The notes below the pieces were generated by a model that ran no database searches, had not been told where the DNA came from, and worked only from the letters and a program-made list of their open reading frames with translations. From NCBI GenBank assembly GCA_947184155.2, contig CAMXCT020006756.1:812838-876837 (forward strand): a stretch of 64,000 nt of DNA, in the 5' to 3' direction. This document shows positions 35,235 to 47,303 of the stretch, piece by piece. Both the position numbers and the translations under genes were made by a program. Every line of letters begins with the position of its first letter. Position 1 is the first letter of the stretch. The DNA comes from Cladocopium goreaui. Its lineage: Eukaryota; Sar; Dinophyceae; Suessiales; Symbiodiniaceae.

Positions 35235-38200
35235 AATTTGACAATATTGCCACCAAGATTTTGTAGCTTCCGTGAATAGGCCCGATTGGGTGGACCGGGT
35301 GCTGTCTGCTAGGAACCACGACTTGCCAGAGCCTAAAATTTACCACGAAAGGCACAAAGTATCTTACACTGGAAAGGTGCAAGTTGACACAAGAACACTC
35401 GTCTAGGCAGAGACAAACCTCTTAACGTTGCTACATAGGCTTGTCTGAAAATAGGGTACTGTACCTCCAATTCCAATGGATTGTCGTCATTTTCCCAACC
35501 TAAATTGCAATTTGGATCCATTTGGGGTATACCGCAATACCTGACGTATACCGGTAGCTCCAATTGTTGAGTCTCGGCCGTTCATGGCTACAGGGCCGGG
35601 GTTGCTGACCTCGAAGAATGTCGGGTCCGTGGTTTGGGCCACGTAGCGTTGAATTCCTCCCAAGGCACCTGCGGCGGATCCGCGTAGCATGTAATGGATC
35701 TTGAATAATGATCTCCGATGGATAAACTTTGAGTTCAAAAGATGTGATTGCTGGCGTGCTGGGAATCTCAAATTGGTGGCCACGGGGATCACAAAATAAA
35801 TTGTTAAGCAACGGTCTAGGACACCAACGCTGCAGACCAAACACACAATGGGCAGCCTAGAAAAAACCAGAATACACAGGCAAGCGAAGGCATACCTCTG
35901 CTTGATGCAGACATGCGCCAAATTTCAATCCTTGTGGATTCAACGTCTCATACAAGTCTCATTATCAAGCTCTGCCAGAACAATATATGCTTTCAACTTG
36001 TTGCCTCCATGGTTTGCCCTAGTGGATTAGAAGAAAACCTACAGGGCCAGGAATATGGAATCAGTGCTATGCAAGGAGCAGAACTCAACTTGCCAGCAGA
36101 CGGTCTAGGACGCCACCACTATGGACATACACCACGATGACCAGGTGCCCAACACATGATGGGCTGCTGAGAATACACAGCCATGCGTCCGCTTGCATGC
36201 AGGAAATCTGAAATGAAACTAGTGGATCTTTTGGAATCTATAGAAAACCTCCCTCAGAAGATAGTAGCGCGCAGTAGGGTCACAGTTCTCTTCAATATCG
36301 AAACAATCTCGTGGACAAAGTGAGAAGTGATAACATGTCAGAGACTCACTATGGTTAACGTCCCAAGCAAGTTTCATTATTAAGCTCTGCCAGAACAATA
36401 TATGCTTTCAACTTGTTGCCTCCATGGTTTGCCCTAGTGGATTAGAAGAAACCCTACAGGGCCAGGAATATGGAATCAGTGCTATGCAAGGAGCAGAACT
36501 CAACTTGCCAGCAGACGGTCTAGGACGCCACCACTATGGACATACACCACGATGACCAGGTGCCCAACACATGATGGGCTGCTGAGAATACACAGCCATG
36601 CGTCCGCTTGCATGCAGGAAATCTGAAATGAAACTAGTGGATCTTTTGGAATCTATAGAAAACCTTAGTAGCGCGCAGTAGAGTCACAGTTCTCTTCAAT
36701 ATCGAAACAAACTCGTGGACAAAGTGAGAAGTGATAACATGTCAGAGACTCACTATGGTTAACGTCCCAAGCAAGTCTCATTGTCAAGCTCTGCCAGAAC
36801 AATATATGCTTTCAACTTGTTGCCTCCATGGTTTGCCCTAGTGGATTAGAAGAAAACCTACAGGGCCAGGAATATGGAATCAGTGCTATGCAAGGAGCAG
36901 AACTCAACTTGCCAGCAGACGGTCTAGGACGCCACCACTATGGACATACACCACGATGACCAGGTGCCCAACACATGATGGGCTGCTGAGAATACACAGC
37001 CATGCGTCCGCTTGCATGCAGGAAATCTGAAATGAAACTAGTGGATCTTTTGGAATCTATAGAAAACCTCCCTCAGAAGATAGTAGCGCGCAGTAGGGTC
37101 ACAGTTCTCTTCAATATCGAAACAATCTCGTGGACAAAGTGAGAAGTGATAACATGTCAGAGACTCACTATGGTTAACGTCCCAAGCAAGTCTCATGATC
37201 AAGCTCTGCCAGAACAATATATGCTTTCAACTTGTTGCCTCCATGGTTTGCCCTAGTGGATTAGAAGAAAACCTACAGGGCCAGGAATATGGAATCAGTG
37301 CTATGCAAGGAGCAGAACTCAACTTGCCAGCAGATGGTCTAGGACGCCACCACTATGGATATACACCACGATGACCAGGTGCCCAACACATGATGGGCTG
37401 CTGAGAATACACAGCCATACGTCCGCTGGCATGCAGGAAATCTGAAATGAAACTATTGGAATCTATAGGAATCTCTAGAAAACCTCTCCTCAGAAGATAG
37501 TAGCGCGAGCGCGCAGTAGAGTCACAGTGTCCCTTCAATTCAGAAAAACTCCGTGGGGACAAGTGAGAATTGAAATAAAATGTTTTGAGACTCACTATGG
37601 TATTAACGTCCCAAGCAAGTTCTCATTAATCCCAAGCGCTGCCAGAACAATAATGCTTTCATTCAATCAACTTGTTGCCTCCATGGTTTGCCCTAGTGGA
37701 TTAGAAGAAAACCTACAGGGCCAGGAATATGGAATCAGTGCTATGCAAGGAGCAGAACTCAACTTGCCAGCAGACGGTCTAGGACGCCACCACTATGGAC
37801 ATACACCACGATGACCAGGTGCCCAACACATGATGGGCTGCTGAGAATACACAGCCATGCGTCCGCTTGCATGCAGGAAATCTGAAATGAAACTAGTGGA
37901 TCTTTTGGAATCTATAGAAAACCTCCCTCAGAAGATAGTGCCGCACAGTAGGGTCACAGTGCTCTTCAATATCGAAACAAACTCGTGGACAAAGTGAGAA
38001 GTGATAACATGTCAGAGACTCACTATATGGTTAACGTCCCAAGCAAGTCTCATTTTCAAGCTCTGCCAGAACATGCCAGAACAATATATGCTCTCAACTC
38101 TTTGCCTCCATGGTTTGCCCTAGTGGATTAGAAGAAAACCTACAGGGCCAGGAATATGGAATCAGTGCTATGCAAGGAGCAGAACTCAACTTGCCAGCAG

Positions 38201-38889
38201 ATGGTCTAGGACGCCACCACTATGGATATACACCACGATGACCAGGTGCCCAACACATGATGGGCTGCTGAGAATACACAGCCATACGTCCGCTGGCATG
38301 CAGGAAATCTGAAATGAAACTATTGGAATCTATAGGAAACCTCCCTGTATAGGTAGTGCAAAATTTGGCTCACGCTAGTCTCAGTCGGGTCAATCTCAAA
38401 CAAACTCGTGGACGATATGGTCATAAGCCAATTGAATTCATATTAATTTCCACGCCATCAGATCAGTCACAGTCGAAGACTCTGGGACCCAGGCCGTTGG
38501 TGAACATGATGATCTCTTTGTCCACTTGGATGACAGTTGGGTCCCCCACAATCCAATTCCTTGGGCGTCAAGTCTCAGGTCTCTATTCTAGTATCATTTG
38601 GTATGTGCAAGGAGCGATTTTGCGGTTCGAGTTTATCATGTTGGCAAATACTTCTATTGGCAGGTTCAAGGTCTTTGGAAGATTTTGGCTTCGAGGTTCC
38701 GATCAAGGTCTATATGTGTATCCTGAGTATCCTCTGAAGGTTCAATATCTCTCCACCAGGACTCCCGTGTACATTCCATTCTTCCACGATGACTTCCTTG
38801 CCGAGGTTCAACAAACCTGGCGCCTCGATGATCGGATTCAAAGACCAATCCTGTCGTGGATCAATCCTGATCTGTTTTGCATAGTATTG
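35235..38889 (-). CDS. Unidentified gene interrupted by a tandem repeat array
   Basis: On the 5' side, exon 38757-38889 follows ACAAG and reads IRIDPRQDWSLNPIIEAPGL then VIVEEWNVHGSPG, with donor GTGGAG. A second block at about 38460-38560 reads IVGDPTVIQVDKEIIMFTNG. After the array, a block at about 35540-35838 begins after GGTCTGCAG (HQFEIPSTPAITSFELKVYP), and exon 35235-35308 reads PNRAYSRKLQNLGGNIVKFD with donor GTGAGA. Two frames stay open through 35540-35700. The family is not recognised. The plus-strand reading of 38356-38979 is open for 207 codons but lacks splice context. Confidence 0.45.
35953..38345. repeat. Six-copy tandem array, unit about 404-440 bp
   Basis: The block TTGCCTCCATGGTTTGCCCT recurs at 36001, 36416, 36820, 37235, 37675 and 38102, giving periods of 415, 404, 415, 440 and 427. 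Copies are nearly identical; differences are point changes, a loss of about 10 bp (CCCTCAGAAG) in copy 2 and small insertions in copy 5. A diverged half-unit, sharing GTCCTAGACCGT and TGTGTATTCT on the minus strand, lies at about 35816-35890. The array sits inside an apparent gene. Each unit holds a plus-strand 46-codon reading and, on the minus strand, a short splice-bounded segment described in the findings. Confidence 0.9.
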
Positions 38890-39321
38890 CTTGTGACATT
38901 CAATTACTCACATTCAATTACTCAATATTACTCATCTGCTATTAGATTCCCTTGTTTGAACATGCTTGACCAAGCCTGAAAAAAAAACGCATGAAGTCAT
39001 TGTCAAATCAAATCACATAAAGTCATCTGCAACATTCCTGCATTCCTCAACAACCTGTGCTGTGAGGTATAAAGGCTGCATGCTGCAAATCTTCAATGAA
39101 TGACTACATGTGCAGAGTACGCAGTTTGCATTCCAACCCAAACTAGAAACCACGTCTCTCTATTTGCGAACACCAGTTTGAGAACAATATGTCTATATAA
39201 TATATATAATAATAATATAATTATATAATATCTATGTGTATATAATATACGATATTATTATATATGCATATATACAATATATGTCAATATATAATACTTG
39301 CAAAATGTAATAATATATCAC

Positions 39322-41361
39322 CCACCATGACCTCACGGCCCCTCGCCTCAACACCACTCGCAGCACCGATCCCCTGGCAAAGTCACCAGGCTGAGTGTGC
39401 CCTGTCTTGGACATGACCAATCTGCTGCAATTCCAATGGGGACTTAACATGAACTTGACATCATTTAACATCATTTAACCATCAAAAATGGTGATGAACA
39501 AATGATGAATATCTGACATTCTCTGACATTATCCGAGAACTCGAAGATGAATCCGCAGATCAGTCAGCTTCCAACACATCACTTGCTCGTTAAAACCCGC
39601 AACACCCATCCCAAAGAACCTGTGTCCATTGCTTTGAACAATTTGGATCAGGTCGCTTGCAATGTTTTCGGGTCTCAGAGTACACCTCACCTCAGTTCAC
39701 CAATGACTTTGGCATGCGCTGCCGCGCAGCCTGTGTTGGTCTAGCCCAATACCACCCCAATACCATTTTCGGCAAAGCATGCAGTATTGATGGTCTTGAT
39801 GCTTACATATGCTTACCAGGGATCATCGTGAAATGGACATGACATGTCAACACTTCAATATAGCATTGCATGATTTCATTTTCAGACACAACATAAGAGG
39901 CTTGAAGTCACAGCTTCCAGTTCTCAGTGATCATGGATGATCATGGACATAAAGATGGAAAACCAAGAAACCGTTGTAGCTGCAGTGTGGTGGGTCCTCT
40001 TTACAGCAACCGCAACCCATCGTCTCCAAAAGTCTTGGGATTAATTAAAAGTTAAAAGTGCTCGAGCTGACAACGGCTGCAGGGAAGTGTCGACTCTGTA
40101 GCCTTTTATGGCCTGTCTCTGGATCTTGGAGGGATAACTGGGATAAGTGTATAAATGATGTGCCGTATGAGAAATTGCCGCAAGCTACAAGCAGTGAAGA
40201 AACAGCTTTGAGTGTCAAATGAGTAAATTTACACATTAGCTCAAGAAATCCTGGCTGTGAGTTCCCAAATTTGGTACTGATGGCCTCTTCTTCTTCGTCA
40301 GCAAAAAGCGCGGCAACTTGCCTGACGGCCTGACATTGGCGAACCTATTTTGTAGGAGAGAATGAGGCTAGAAATTGGTAAGGACATATACAAAAGTTTT
40401 CTCGACGTGATCTCCTTATCTCAAGTACACACAAAATGATTGGGCGAACTTGACAGGGCAAATGCGAACTGACGCTCACCACACCCTCACTCTTGGAAAA
40501 TGTCAGAATACCTTAAGTAATGAATATATGACTCAGTACCTTCATTATCTTCGATAAATGTCAAGTTATATTTACCTTGACAAGAACGCACCTTTTTCCT
40601 ACTGATGTGTTCTTCTCTCCCAAGCCCCCTGTGAATTGCGCCTTTCTCGTTCGACTTCGCTCGTCTCCACAAAGCTCTTCCACAGCCAACAGTGCTGCGA
40701 CGCGCACCTGTGTTAGCTAATCTTGATAATATGACCAGAATACAAGAATGGGACCAGGCCGACTAGACTCCAAGGCTGTCCCCTGCCCTACATGTTTTCA
40801 TTTCAAGTTCATTTAAAGTGTCAATGTAAATCAATTCTTGTACTGTTGTTTTGGTGGTAGAATGGTTTCTCATGGTTGAGGGCCCGTCACTGCACCTTGC
40901 CAATCGGTCCTGAGCTTTAGAAAAAAAGACGTTTGGCTCCAGGACCAAACGACTCTTCAATGTCTCTTATCAGCATCTTACCAGCATCTAACCAGCATCT
41001 ATTAGCCACATTTTAGCCACATTTTAGCCACAGCAGTTCACAGCATCTAATCATTTTTCCACGCTCGTCTGGGCGGTCGCAGCAATTCAGCTGGTGGCCT
41101 CACAACTGGCAGCTTTTTTGCCATGTCAACCGAAGAGTTCCGGTTTCTTTCAGAGTGAATCTCAATGGAAGGCTCAAATAAAACATGATGTCCCAGTATG
41201 TTACAGTATGACATAAAATCTGTGTTTTGAAGACCAATGAAAGCAAAAAACATTTGCTTTCGAAGGAATTCAAAAGGAGGTTCGCTTACGTGGGTCTCTG
41301 GACCAAACCTATCACCAAGCACCGGACTATTTGCCTTTCGGAGCTGCCTGGAGCTGCACAA
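39322..41361 (-). CDS. HEAT/armadillo-like repeat gene
   Basis: Exon 40576-40707 (acceptor ACACAG, donor GTAAAT, 44 codons) reads VRVAALLAVEELCGDERSRT. It joins in phase 0 to exon 40235-40329, which reads AVRQVAALFADEEEEAISTK. Both show the V-R-x-x-A-A-x-x-x helix of HEAT repeats. Further exons: 41047-41361, about 40790-40950, 39541-39673 (ENIASDLIQIVQSNGHRFFG), 39691-39730 and 39322-39421 (GHTQPGDFARGSVLRVVLRR). Related helices recur at 50.4-49.9 kb and 26.2-25.1 kb, so this family may be locally duplicated. The role is probably protein scaffolding. Confidence 0.55.
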
Positions 41362-41432
41362 CTGATTGAGAAAATATTTCTTCTAGAGAAAGGTTGAAGT
41401 CTGGTGACAAGCCAACAATGATCATCCGTGAA

Positions 41433-42565
41433 TCAGCCGTGATCGATCAGACCCCGCAGCAAGAGCAGTTGCTGCCTTGGCCTTTGGTTTGCCTTTGGAA
41501 CTGTCCGAACCACCCGAACCACCTCAGCTGAGTCGACAATTATCCAAGCGCAAAAAGCCACTGTAGCCACATGTAGCCACGAAACCGTTGGAAAACCACA
41601 GAACACCCGGGAATCACGAGAAACGAGTGGTCTGTGCACATGTTCAAAGCCGTGACAAACAGAAACATCGGATCTGCATCTGCAGGACTGGGTCAGGATG
41701 TCACTGAGTACGACATACAGCTGTCAAAGTATGTCAAAGTCGGCAATGTAGCAAGCATATCATACTATAGTTCTCAATAAGTTCAGTCCGTTATAATTAC
41801 AAGTTTGATAAGTACAGTATCTTACAATCCTACTGGCTGTATTGTCTGATGGTGCTAACGTGGTACAGTATAAACCATGTCTGCCACTATGCAGATCAGC
41901 TGCTGGAACTGTAGCTGGAGCGACTGGAACCTCAACTATTGCCATCGATGGCAGTGATGACTGTCTTGATGTTGGCCCGCTTGATGCTTGATGTTTGACG
42001 GTTGATGGCAATGGCAAAGGCAAAGGCAAAGGCAATGGCGATGAGGATGAGGATGATGATGATGATGATGATGATGGTGGTGATGATGATGATGATGATG
42101 TTTTGAAACTCTGCCCATCAACAGTCGACGATTCAACCTAGTCTGGCATTGACAAACCCGTACGTCCATTCCATCTATAGCCATCCATCACAGCTGGGGT
42201 TTGGGCTGTAGTCATCACCTCAAATGGTAAGGAATTTGAGCTGTAGTTGAAAAAGGCTGCCCCAAGGGTTGTCGTGCAGAACCTCCATCTGGCAACTTAA
42301 TGGAAATGATAAAACATTTGATTACAGTTGATGAAATTTAGCAGACAGGTTGGAACTGTGCGATTCTTTCTCGCTTCTTTCCTCCATTGCAGATCCCTTC
42401 CTGCCCACTTGCAACTGGATCATGTCGAAAACGGCACCCGAGCACGGCTTGCAACTGGATTACTGGAGGATCTGCTCGAGGACCTGCTAGAGGTTTTACT
42501 CGTTTTGCTGCCTCAGAGCTGGCAGCTGACGACCTTTTTTCTAAACAGCTGTGGCTGGTTGTCAC
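41433..42565 (-). CDS. Weak exon candidates around a GAT repeat
   Basis: Codon-like readings occur at 42400-42560 (a Ser/Arg/Lys-rich stretch, two frames open), 41840-41990 (QSSLPSMAIVEVPVAPATVP) and 41460-41530 (a Gly/Ser then Lys/Ala linker-like stretch, GGSGGSDSSKGKPKAKAATA). None can be placed with confidence because alternative frames are also open. Confidence 0.25.
42040..42102. repeat. GAT trinucleotide repeat
   Basis: About 20 GAT/GGT triplets. On the minus strand one frame gives a run of histidines; nothing supports its translation. Confidence 0.9.
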
Positions 42566-42949
42566 TGTTGGTTGGACGGAGTTAAAAGTCAGAACAACGT
42601 ATCACATGTTTTCAAACGTCTGCACTAATTCAGAATTGCGCCTTGTTCTCTAGAGATGATTATGATTTGGTATGTCAAAAGGGCTACACATCTCAAAGTG
42701 AGTTGACAGCCAGGCATCAGAATTAGTTGGAATCAGAACAAGTTATGTACCAGTAGGTAAAACAAAGACAGCTAATCATCCGAATAATTTGTCAAACTAC
42801 AGCACAAGCTCTCAGATGGTCCAAACATCGCAACGCAAGCTGCTTCATCTCCGCAGGGTATCAACCTTTTCCAATGTCATCTCATGTCAAAACATCTGAG
42901 AACAAATCATAGAGCAAACTCCCGTGTAAGAGGAGACTTCCCAAGTAAC

Positions 42950-45900
42950 TACGGACCTCTCAGTCGGACAGTCTTCGCTGCAGATGCCTTTCCAACTGAT
43001 CCAAGACACTTCTCTTGCTTCGGCTGCTCCGTTGACTGCTCCGCTGCCCAGCCGGGCTCCTTGGAGCTACAATCAGCCACAGTCAAATGTGATTTGTTCG
43101 CAACTTGGACGAAGTCTGGGAGGGTCTGTAGTTGTGTTGCCACCATGAAAGAATTACAGTAATTATATGTTGAGATATGTTGAGAATATTTGAGAATAAC
43201 AATTTGTAAACAGAATTGAAAACAGAGTGCGGACTGCCGCTAGGTTCTCACCGCTGGGCGCTGGTTGTGAATGCTCATTCAAATATATTAAAATTATCCG
43301 AATTTGTGAATGCTAGTTGAAACATGTTGAAACATGTTGAAACATGTTGAAATTGGGGGTATGGCATGGCAGCTGGTATTACCTTGACCTCACCTTGACT
43401 TCCAAGGCACTTGGCCACTGGCTTTGGGCTAGCAGTCGGCTCGGGAGAGGGTTGCCGGCCTCAAGCTGCAGCTTGCATCTGCATGCATCTGCTACAGCGT
43501 GTCATGTAGCCGTGATGACTATATCAACTTCATTGTGAAACCACGTCACTGCTGGCTCCTGAAGAGCCAATCACTTGATGTGTATACAGGATGGAATCTC
43601 TCCAAACAGGCATCTACATCATCACAAGGCTATCCCAAAAGTTTGGAAACAGCAAAGAAGCAGACCATTCATCTGGGCAGGGCAAAGAAAGCAGTCGTCT
43701 TTTCTAAGCAACCTGCTACTTGGTTGGCTGGGCTGGCTGCCTGTTTGACCTTCCGTGCAATGCAAAAATGAAGATGTCACAAAAAGAGATCAACTCAGCG
43801 ACGGGGTCCAAGCTTTACAGTGTGCAGGTTGTATACAAACAGCTCACTGACGAAGCATATTGTTTCTGGTCTCTTTGATGCTTCAGTGCTGTACTTTGTC
43901 TTACCATCAAAATCTGATGGCTACATGGCTGACCTTCAAAGACCCAATACCGATAACAAAATTGAATAGAAACTTGTAAACAGCATGCAAGTGAGTGATG
44001 GTTCTATCTCCTGCCGCTATGGCGGAACACTTCTGCTGCATGTTTTACAACAAAAGCAAAGACTAGTCGTTCGAGTCTGGCAGCTTTCACTTGTTGCAGA
44101 CTCGACTTCTACCCGGTGAAAGCTCAGTGTCTCTGGAATGGTGTGGGCATGTGTGGGCGATGCAAAGCATCACTTTGACCCACTTACAACTTGCAGGGAA
44201 CTTACATGTAAACATCCGGCAAAGCAGGACCAGAAAATTGTTTCTCAACCCTGCCTTGGCTTTTTGGCATGGCCTAGAGTGGTAAGGAAAAAGTGCAGTG
44301 GTGAGGATTCTGTGGCGAAGCCGAAAATCAAAGACCTACAGAATGTAGCATTCTCATGCACTCTCTATATTTCTCATTATTTCTCTAGGATGCATCATGC
44401 ATGCCTCAGGTGTAAAGTCCAAAGATCTAGAGTTTTCCCTCACAAGCTGGATTCTGAGTCAGTGTTGTTAGAGGAATTTTGCTCTGTTGACCCTGCAAAC
44501 TCTTCGTAGTGGTACTATCACCAACTTCCCTGATGAAAAATCTACAGCAACTATCAGCTGCTGACTCAGTCAAAACTGCCGCATTCTGTATTTCCCCGTC
44601 ATTCTGCCATCATCCTCCCATCCCGAAAGGATGTCCCCAGTTGTCCCCACCTGCGCAGCTTTTGCTGCCTTTGGCGCCTGCGCTTTCGCTGCCGCTGCTT
44701 TGGGCGCCGATGCTGCACGGCTCTCTGCCGCTGGGGCGGCCCCTGCAGCTCGGAGTTGCTGCTCTTCTTGCCGCCTTGGGCGGCTGGTCGCACACGTGAT
44801 GCAGAAAAGTGGGTAAACGTCGAGTGATTTGACGGAGCCCAAACCTTCATTTTGACGGAACCGTTCCGAAACCCAAGATCGTTCCATTTTTGACGGAGCA
44901 TCTCCAAGTAGTTTTTATGCTCCATCAAGAATCACATGAAATCTGCAGAAGCTTGCAGAAAATTTTGTGACAGGCCTGGCCCGATCTGGGTTTCCAAACT
45001 CCTGCTCTTTGGTAGGCGCAATGGATCTCAACAGCTCGTCTGGTGTTGCAGCCTGGCAAAACCACAACTGTATGACTGTTTCAGGCATCCTCTTAAAACC
45101 AGGGACATGGACATAGCTCACACATGCCATACCAACACAAATGAGGTCAGTTCGAGGATTCTGTGATTGTCTCTCCAATTTGGTCAAAAAGTTTCACCTT
45201 GTCCGTGAGACATGAATCCACCACACCCAGGACGCCAACGTCGCGGCTGCCTTTGCGATGGCTTTGAGCAGTTCCTCAGACGTTGAGGCAATTCGCCTCA
45301 GCTGCTCCACGAAGTTTTCAAGAATCATACCCGCAATTATAATGCTTCTTTTATGCATTTGTCCAAATTGTTCGATCAGTTCCCCCAAGGAACTGTTTGA
45401 GAATTGGATCCACTTGGCATACTTCAGATGAGCCTCTCTGACAGTCTCAACGGCAAAACCAGCTTCAATTAGCATTTCTTGGCTATAACTCGGAAAGCTT
45501 CATCCATTTCAGAATCTGTGGAGCATTGCCCCAACTTCTTTCAGCCAAGCTTGCACTGAAGCTTTCAATATAATTCAATAACTTGCCTTCACCTTCACCA
45601 CTGGGCCACAAGGACAAGAATCTTTCCACGATTTCAAAAACTGGGAAACAACCTGAGCGTCTGACTCGTCAACATGAGCACAGGGCTGCATGTAGCTCAT
45701 GAGTGCCTTGAAGCTGCGTTTTCTTTCGGGCCACTTGGTGGTAATCATTCAAATTGGTGTTATTTTGAACATGAACAGTTTGAGCAACTATGACTTGACA
45801 ATCTTGCACATTTACGGATGACTCCTGAGGAGAGGAAGTCACACTTAAAAGTTGCACTGCCCACTGTGATGTTCCTAGGTTCAAACATTGTCACGTTGTG

Positions 45901-46239
45901 TATCATCTTATTGGGTGGAAAAACACAAGCTATCTCTGCAACAAAAATTCTCTACTGTACAGCTATGTACAGCTGGTCTACTAATGTCTACTGTACAGCT
46001 GGGACCAGGCAAATATCTTGTATTCTAGTCTATGGACTTAACCAACAACCTTGCCAGCTCGGTGCCTTCCACAAGGTCTCTCGATCTTCAGATGAAACAC
46101 CTTGAAGACTTGGTGGCTGGGGCATAGTTTTCAGCTTGGGTTTTGTATGGTTTATTGACATCTCGTGACCAAGAGGCTGGAAGCAATACCTTGCTTGACT
46201 TTTGGCAGGCGGTAAAAATGCCAACCGCAGTAGAATCAC
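42950..46239 (-). CDS. Unidentified multi-exon gene, Ala/Lys-rich
   Basis: Exons: about 46060-46190 (MPQPPSLQGVSSEDRETLWK), 45665-45870 (VIVAQTVHVQNNTNLNDYHQ), 45227-45500 (EAGFAVETVREAHLKYAKW, GMILENFVEQLRRIASTSEE; donor GTGTGG), about 44970-45053 (ATPDELLRSIAPTKEQEFGN), 44585-44800 (Ala/Lys/Gln-rich, AASAPKAAAAKAQAPKAAKA), 43382-43450 (donor GTGAGG) and 42950-43120 (LTVADCSSKEPGWAAEQSTE). The long helical exon is armadillo-like. The Ala/Lys part resembles linker-histone-type tails in composition only. Function is unknown. Confidence 0.45.
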
Positions 46240-46402
46240 TATATAGACTTCTCATGACTTCTCCAATTGGAGGCTCTTGCCAACTACCATCAACATCCAT
46301 CAACTACCCCCCTCCCCAATCATAGTTTCATTTCATCATGATTATATAATATTATATATATTTATATTTATGCAATATTCACCACAGGCCAACAAACCTC
46401 AC

Positions 46403-46498
46403 CTTGCTGGTGAGCCCTGCCTGTTGCAGCTTCCAAGGACCAGCGGAATGCAGCTCCCTCAGTGCAGCCATGGAAGCCATGGGCTGTTGGCCACTCAT
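46403..46498 (-). CDS. Candidate first exon, 32 codons
   Basis: ATG at 46498 opens MSGQQPMASMAALRELHSAG and runs to AAG|GTGAGG, a strong donor, in phase 0. The amphipathic helix is rich in Ala, Leu and Gln. It could be the start of the gene whose later exons lie at 45.9-42.9 kb. No spliced-leader relic is seen upstream. Confidence 0.5.
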
Positions 46499-46979
46499 TT
46501 CAAAGGATCAAAATCAGTCTGTTCTTCAGACCATTGGACACCAACAGAAGTTGAAAACCACTCCGCTGCGAAAGGGAATCATACGAATCATACCTGCAAA
46601 GGTTCGTTGCTGGCACATGCTTACACATTAGACTCATTAGACATGCACATGCTGGTATTATCTTGACCTATCTTGTACTATGAAATGGCATGGGATGGTC
46701 TGACAATTTCTCAAACCCTCAAGACTCGATATCTTGGGCTTGCCGGCTGCGAGGCCCACCATGGACTGTGCCAAGGCTTCCAACCTCCAGCTGATGGATC
46801 CAGAGTACCGTGTAGGAACCAGAACATTGCAGTACAAGTGCATATCAGCATCACGGTTCTCATAAGAATCAACGAGTCTAATCTATAAATATTATCAATG
46901 TATATATAAATGTCCCTTTCTTTGTGCAGTGCAATCACAAATATGGAATCATTACACTTTGCATTGCGTGAATAGTTTG

Positions 46980-47230
46980 CTACCCAAGCATTCCAAGCAT
47001 TCCACTCTCCCATGAGGCAACAAAAAGACTCCTTGGGATCCAGCTGCAAGGACAGAACGTTGCATCTTTTGCACTCCTTGACCTTGTTCCGGTCTCCCTT
47101 CGCTGCGAAATGGGAGGCGACAGCACTGCTTTTTTTTCCCAGGATCGACCGATGGTTTTCAGAGAAGTCAAAACACAACACATTGTTGTATTCGTTCACA
47201 CTAAATTCAGCAAAGAAGCTGCTCGTGTTT
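46980..47230 (-). CDS. Unidentified exon with a CxxC pair
   Basis: The codon-like block includes FSVNEYNNVLCFDFSENHRS and KVKECKRCNVLSLQLDPKES. The CKRC pair could be half of a zinc site, but no second pair is visible nearby. Boundaries are approximate. Confidence 0.4.
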
Positions 47231-47303
47231 AAACAGGTCAAGTGATTGTGTCCACGATCCTTTGCGATCCTTGTGATAGATTTCAAGGGCGGCTAGGATA
47301 GTG

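Noticed and set aside
35999-36140. 46-codon plus-strand frame repeated in most units of the tandem array
   Set aside because: Conserved only because the units are recent copies; it shows no splice signals and opposes the local gene direction.
38356-38979. 207-codon plus-strand open frame
   Set aside because: The minus strand of the same DNA reads as protein with a proper acceptor at 38889 and agrees with the direction of all neighbours; the plus frame starts inside repeat-derived sequence.
41936-42184. Histidine-run protein on the minus strand
   Set aside because: GAT trinucleotide repeat read in one frame.
43499-43771. 90-codon plus-strand frame that looks protein-like
   Set aside because: No splice partners on the plus strand and competing minus readings; left unannotated.
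44138-44509. 123-codon plus-strand frame
   Set aside because: Isolated against a minus-strand gene; no domain and no supporting splice pair.
45475-45545. Reading LGQCSTDSEMDEAFRVIAKK as a separate exon
   Set aside because: It overlaps the stronger exon starting near 45500 in another frame; no intron can fit between them.
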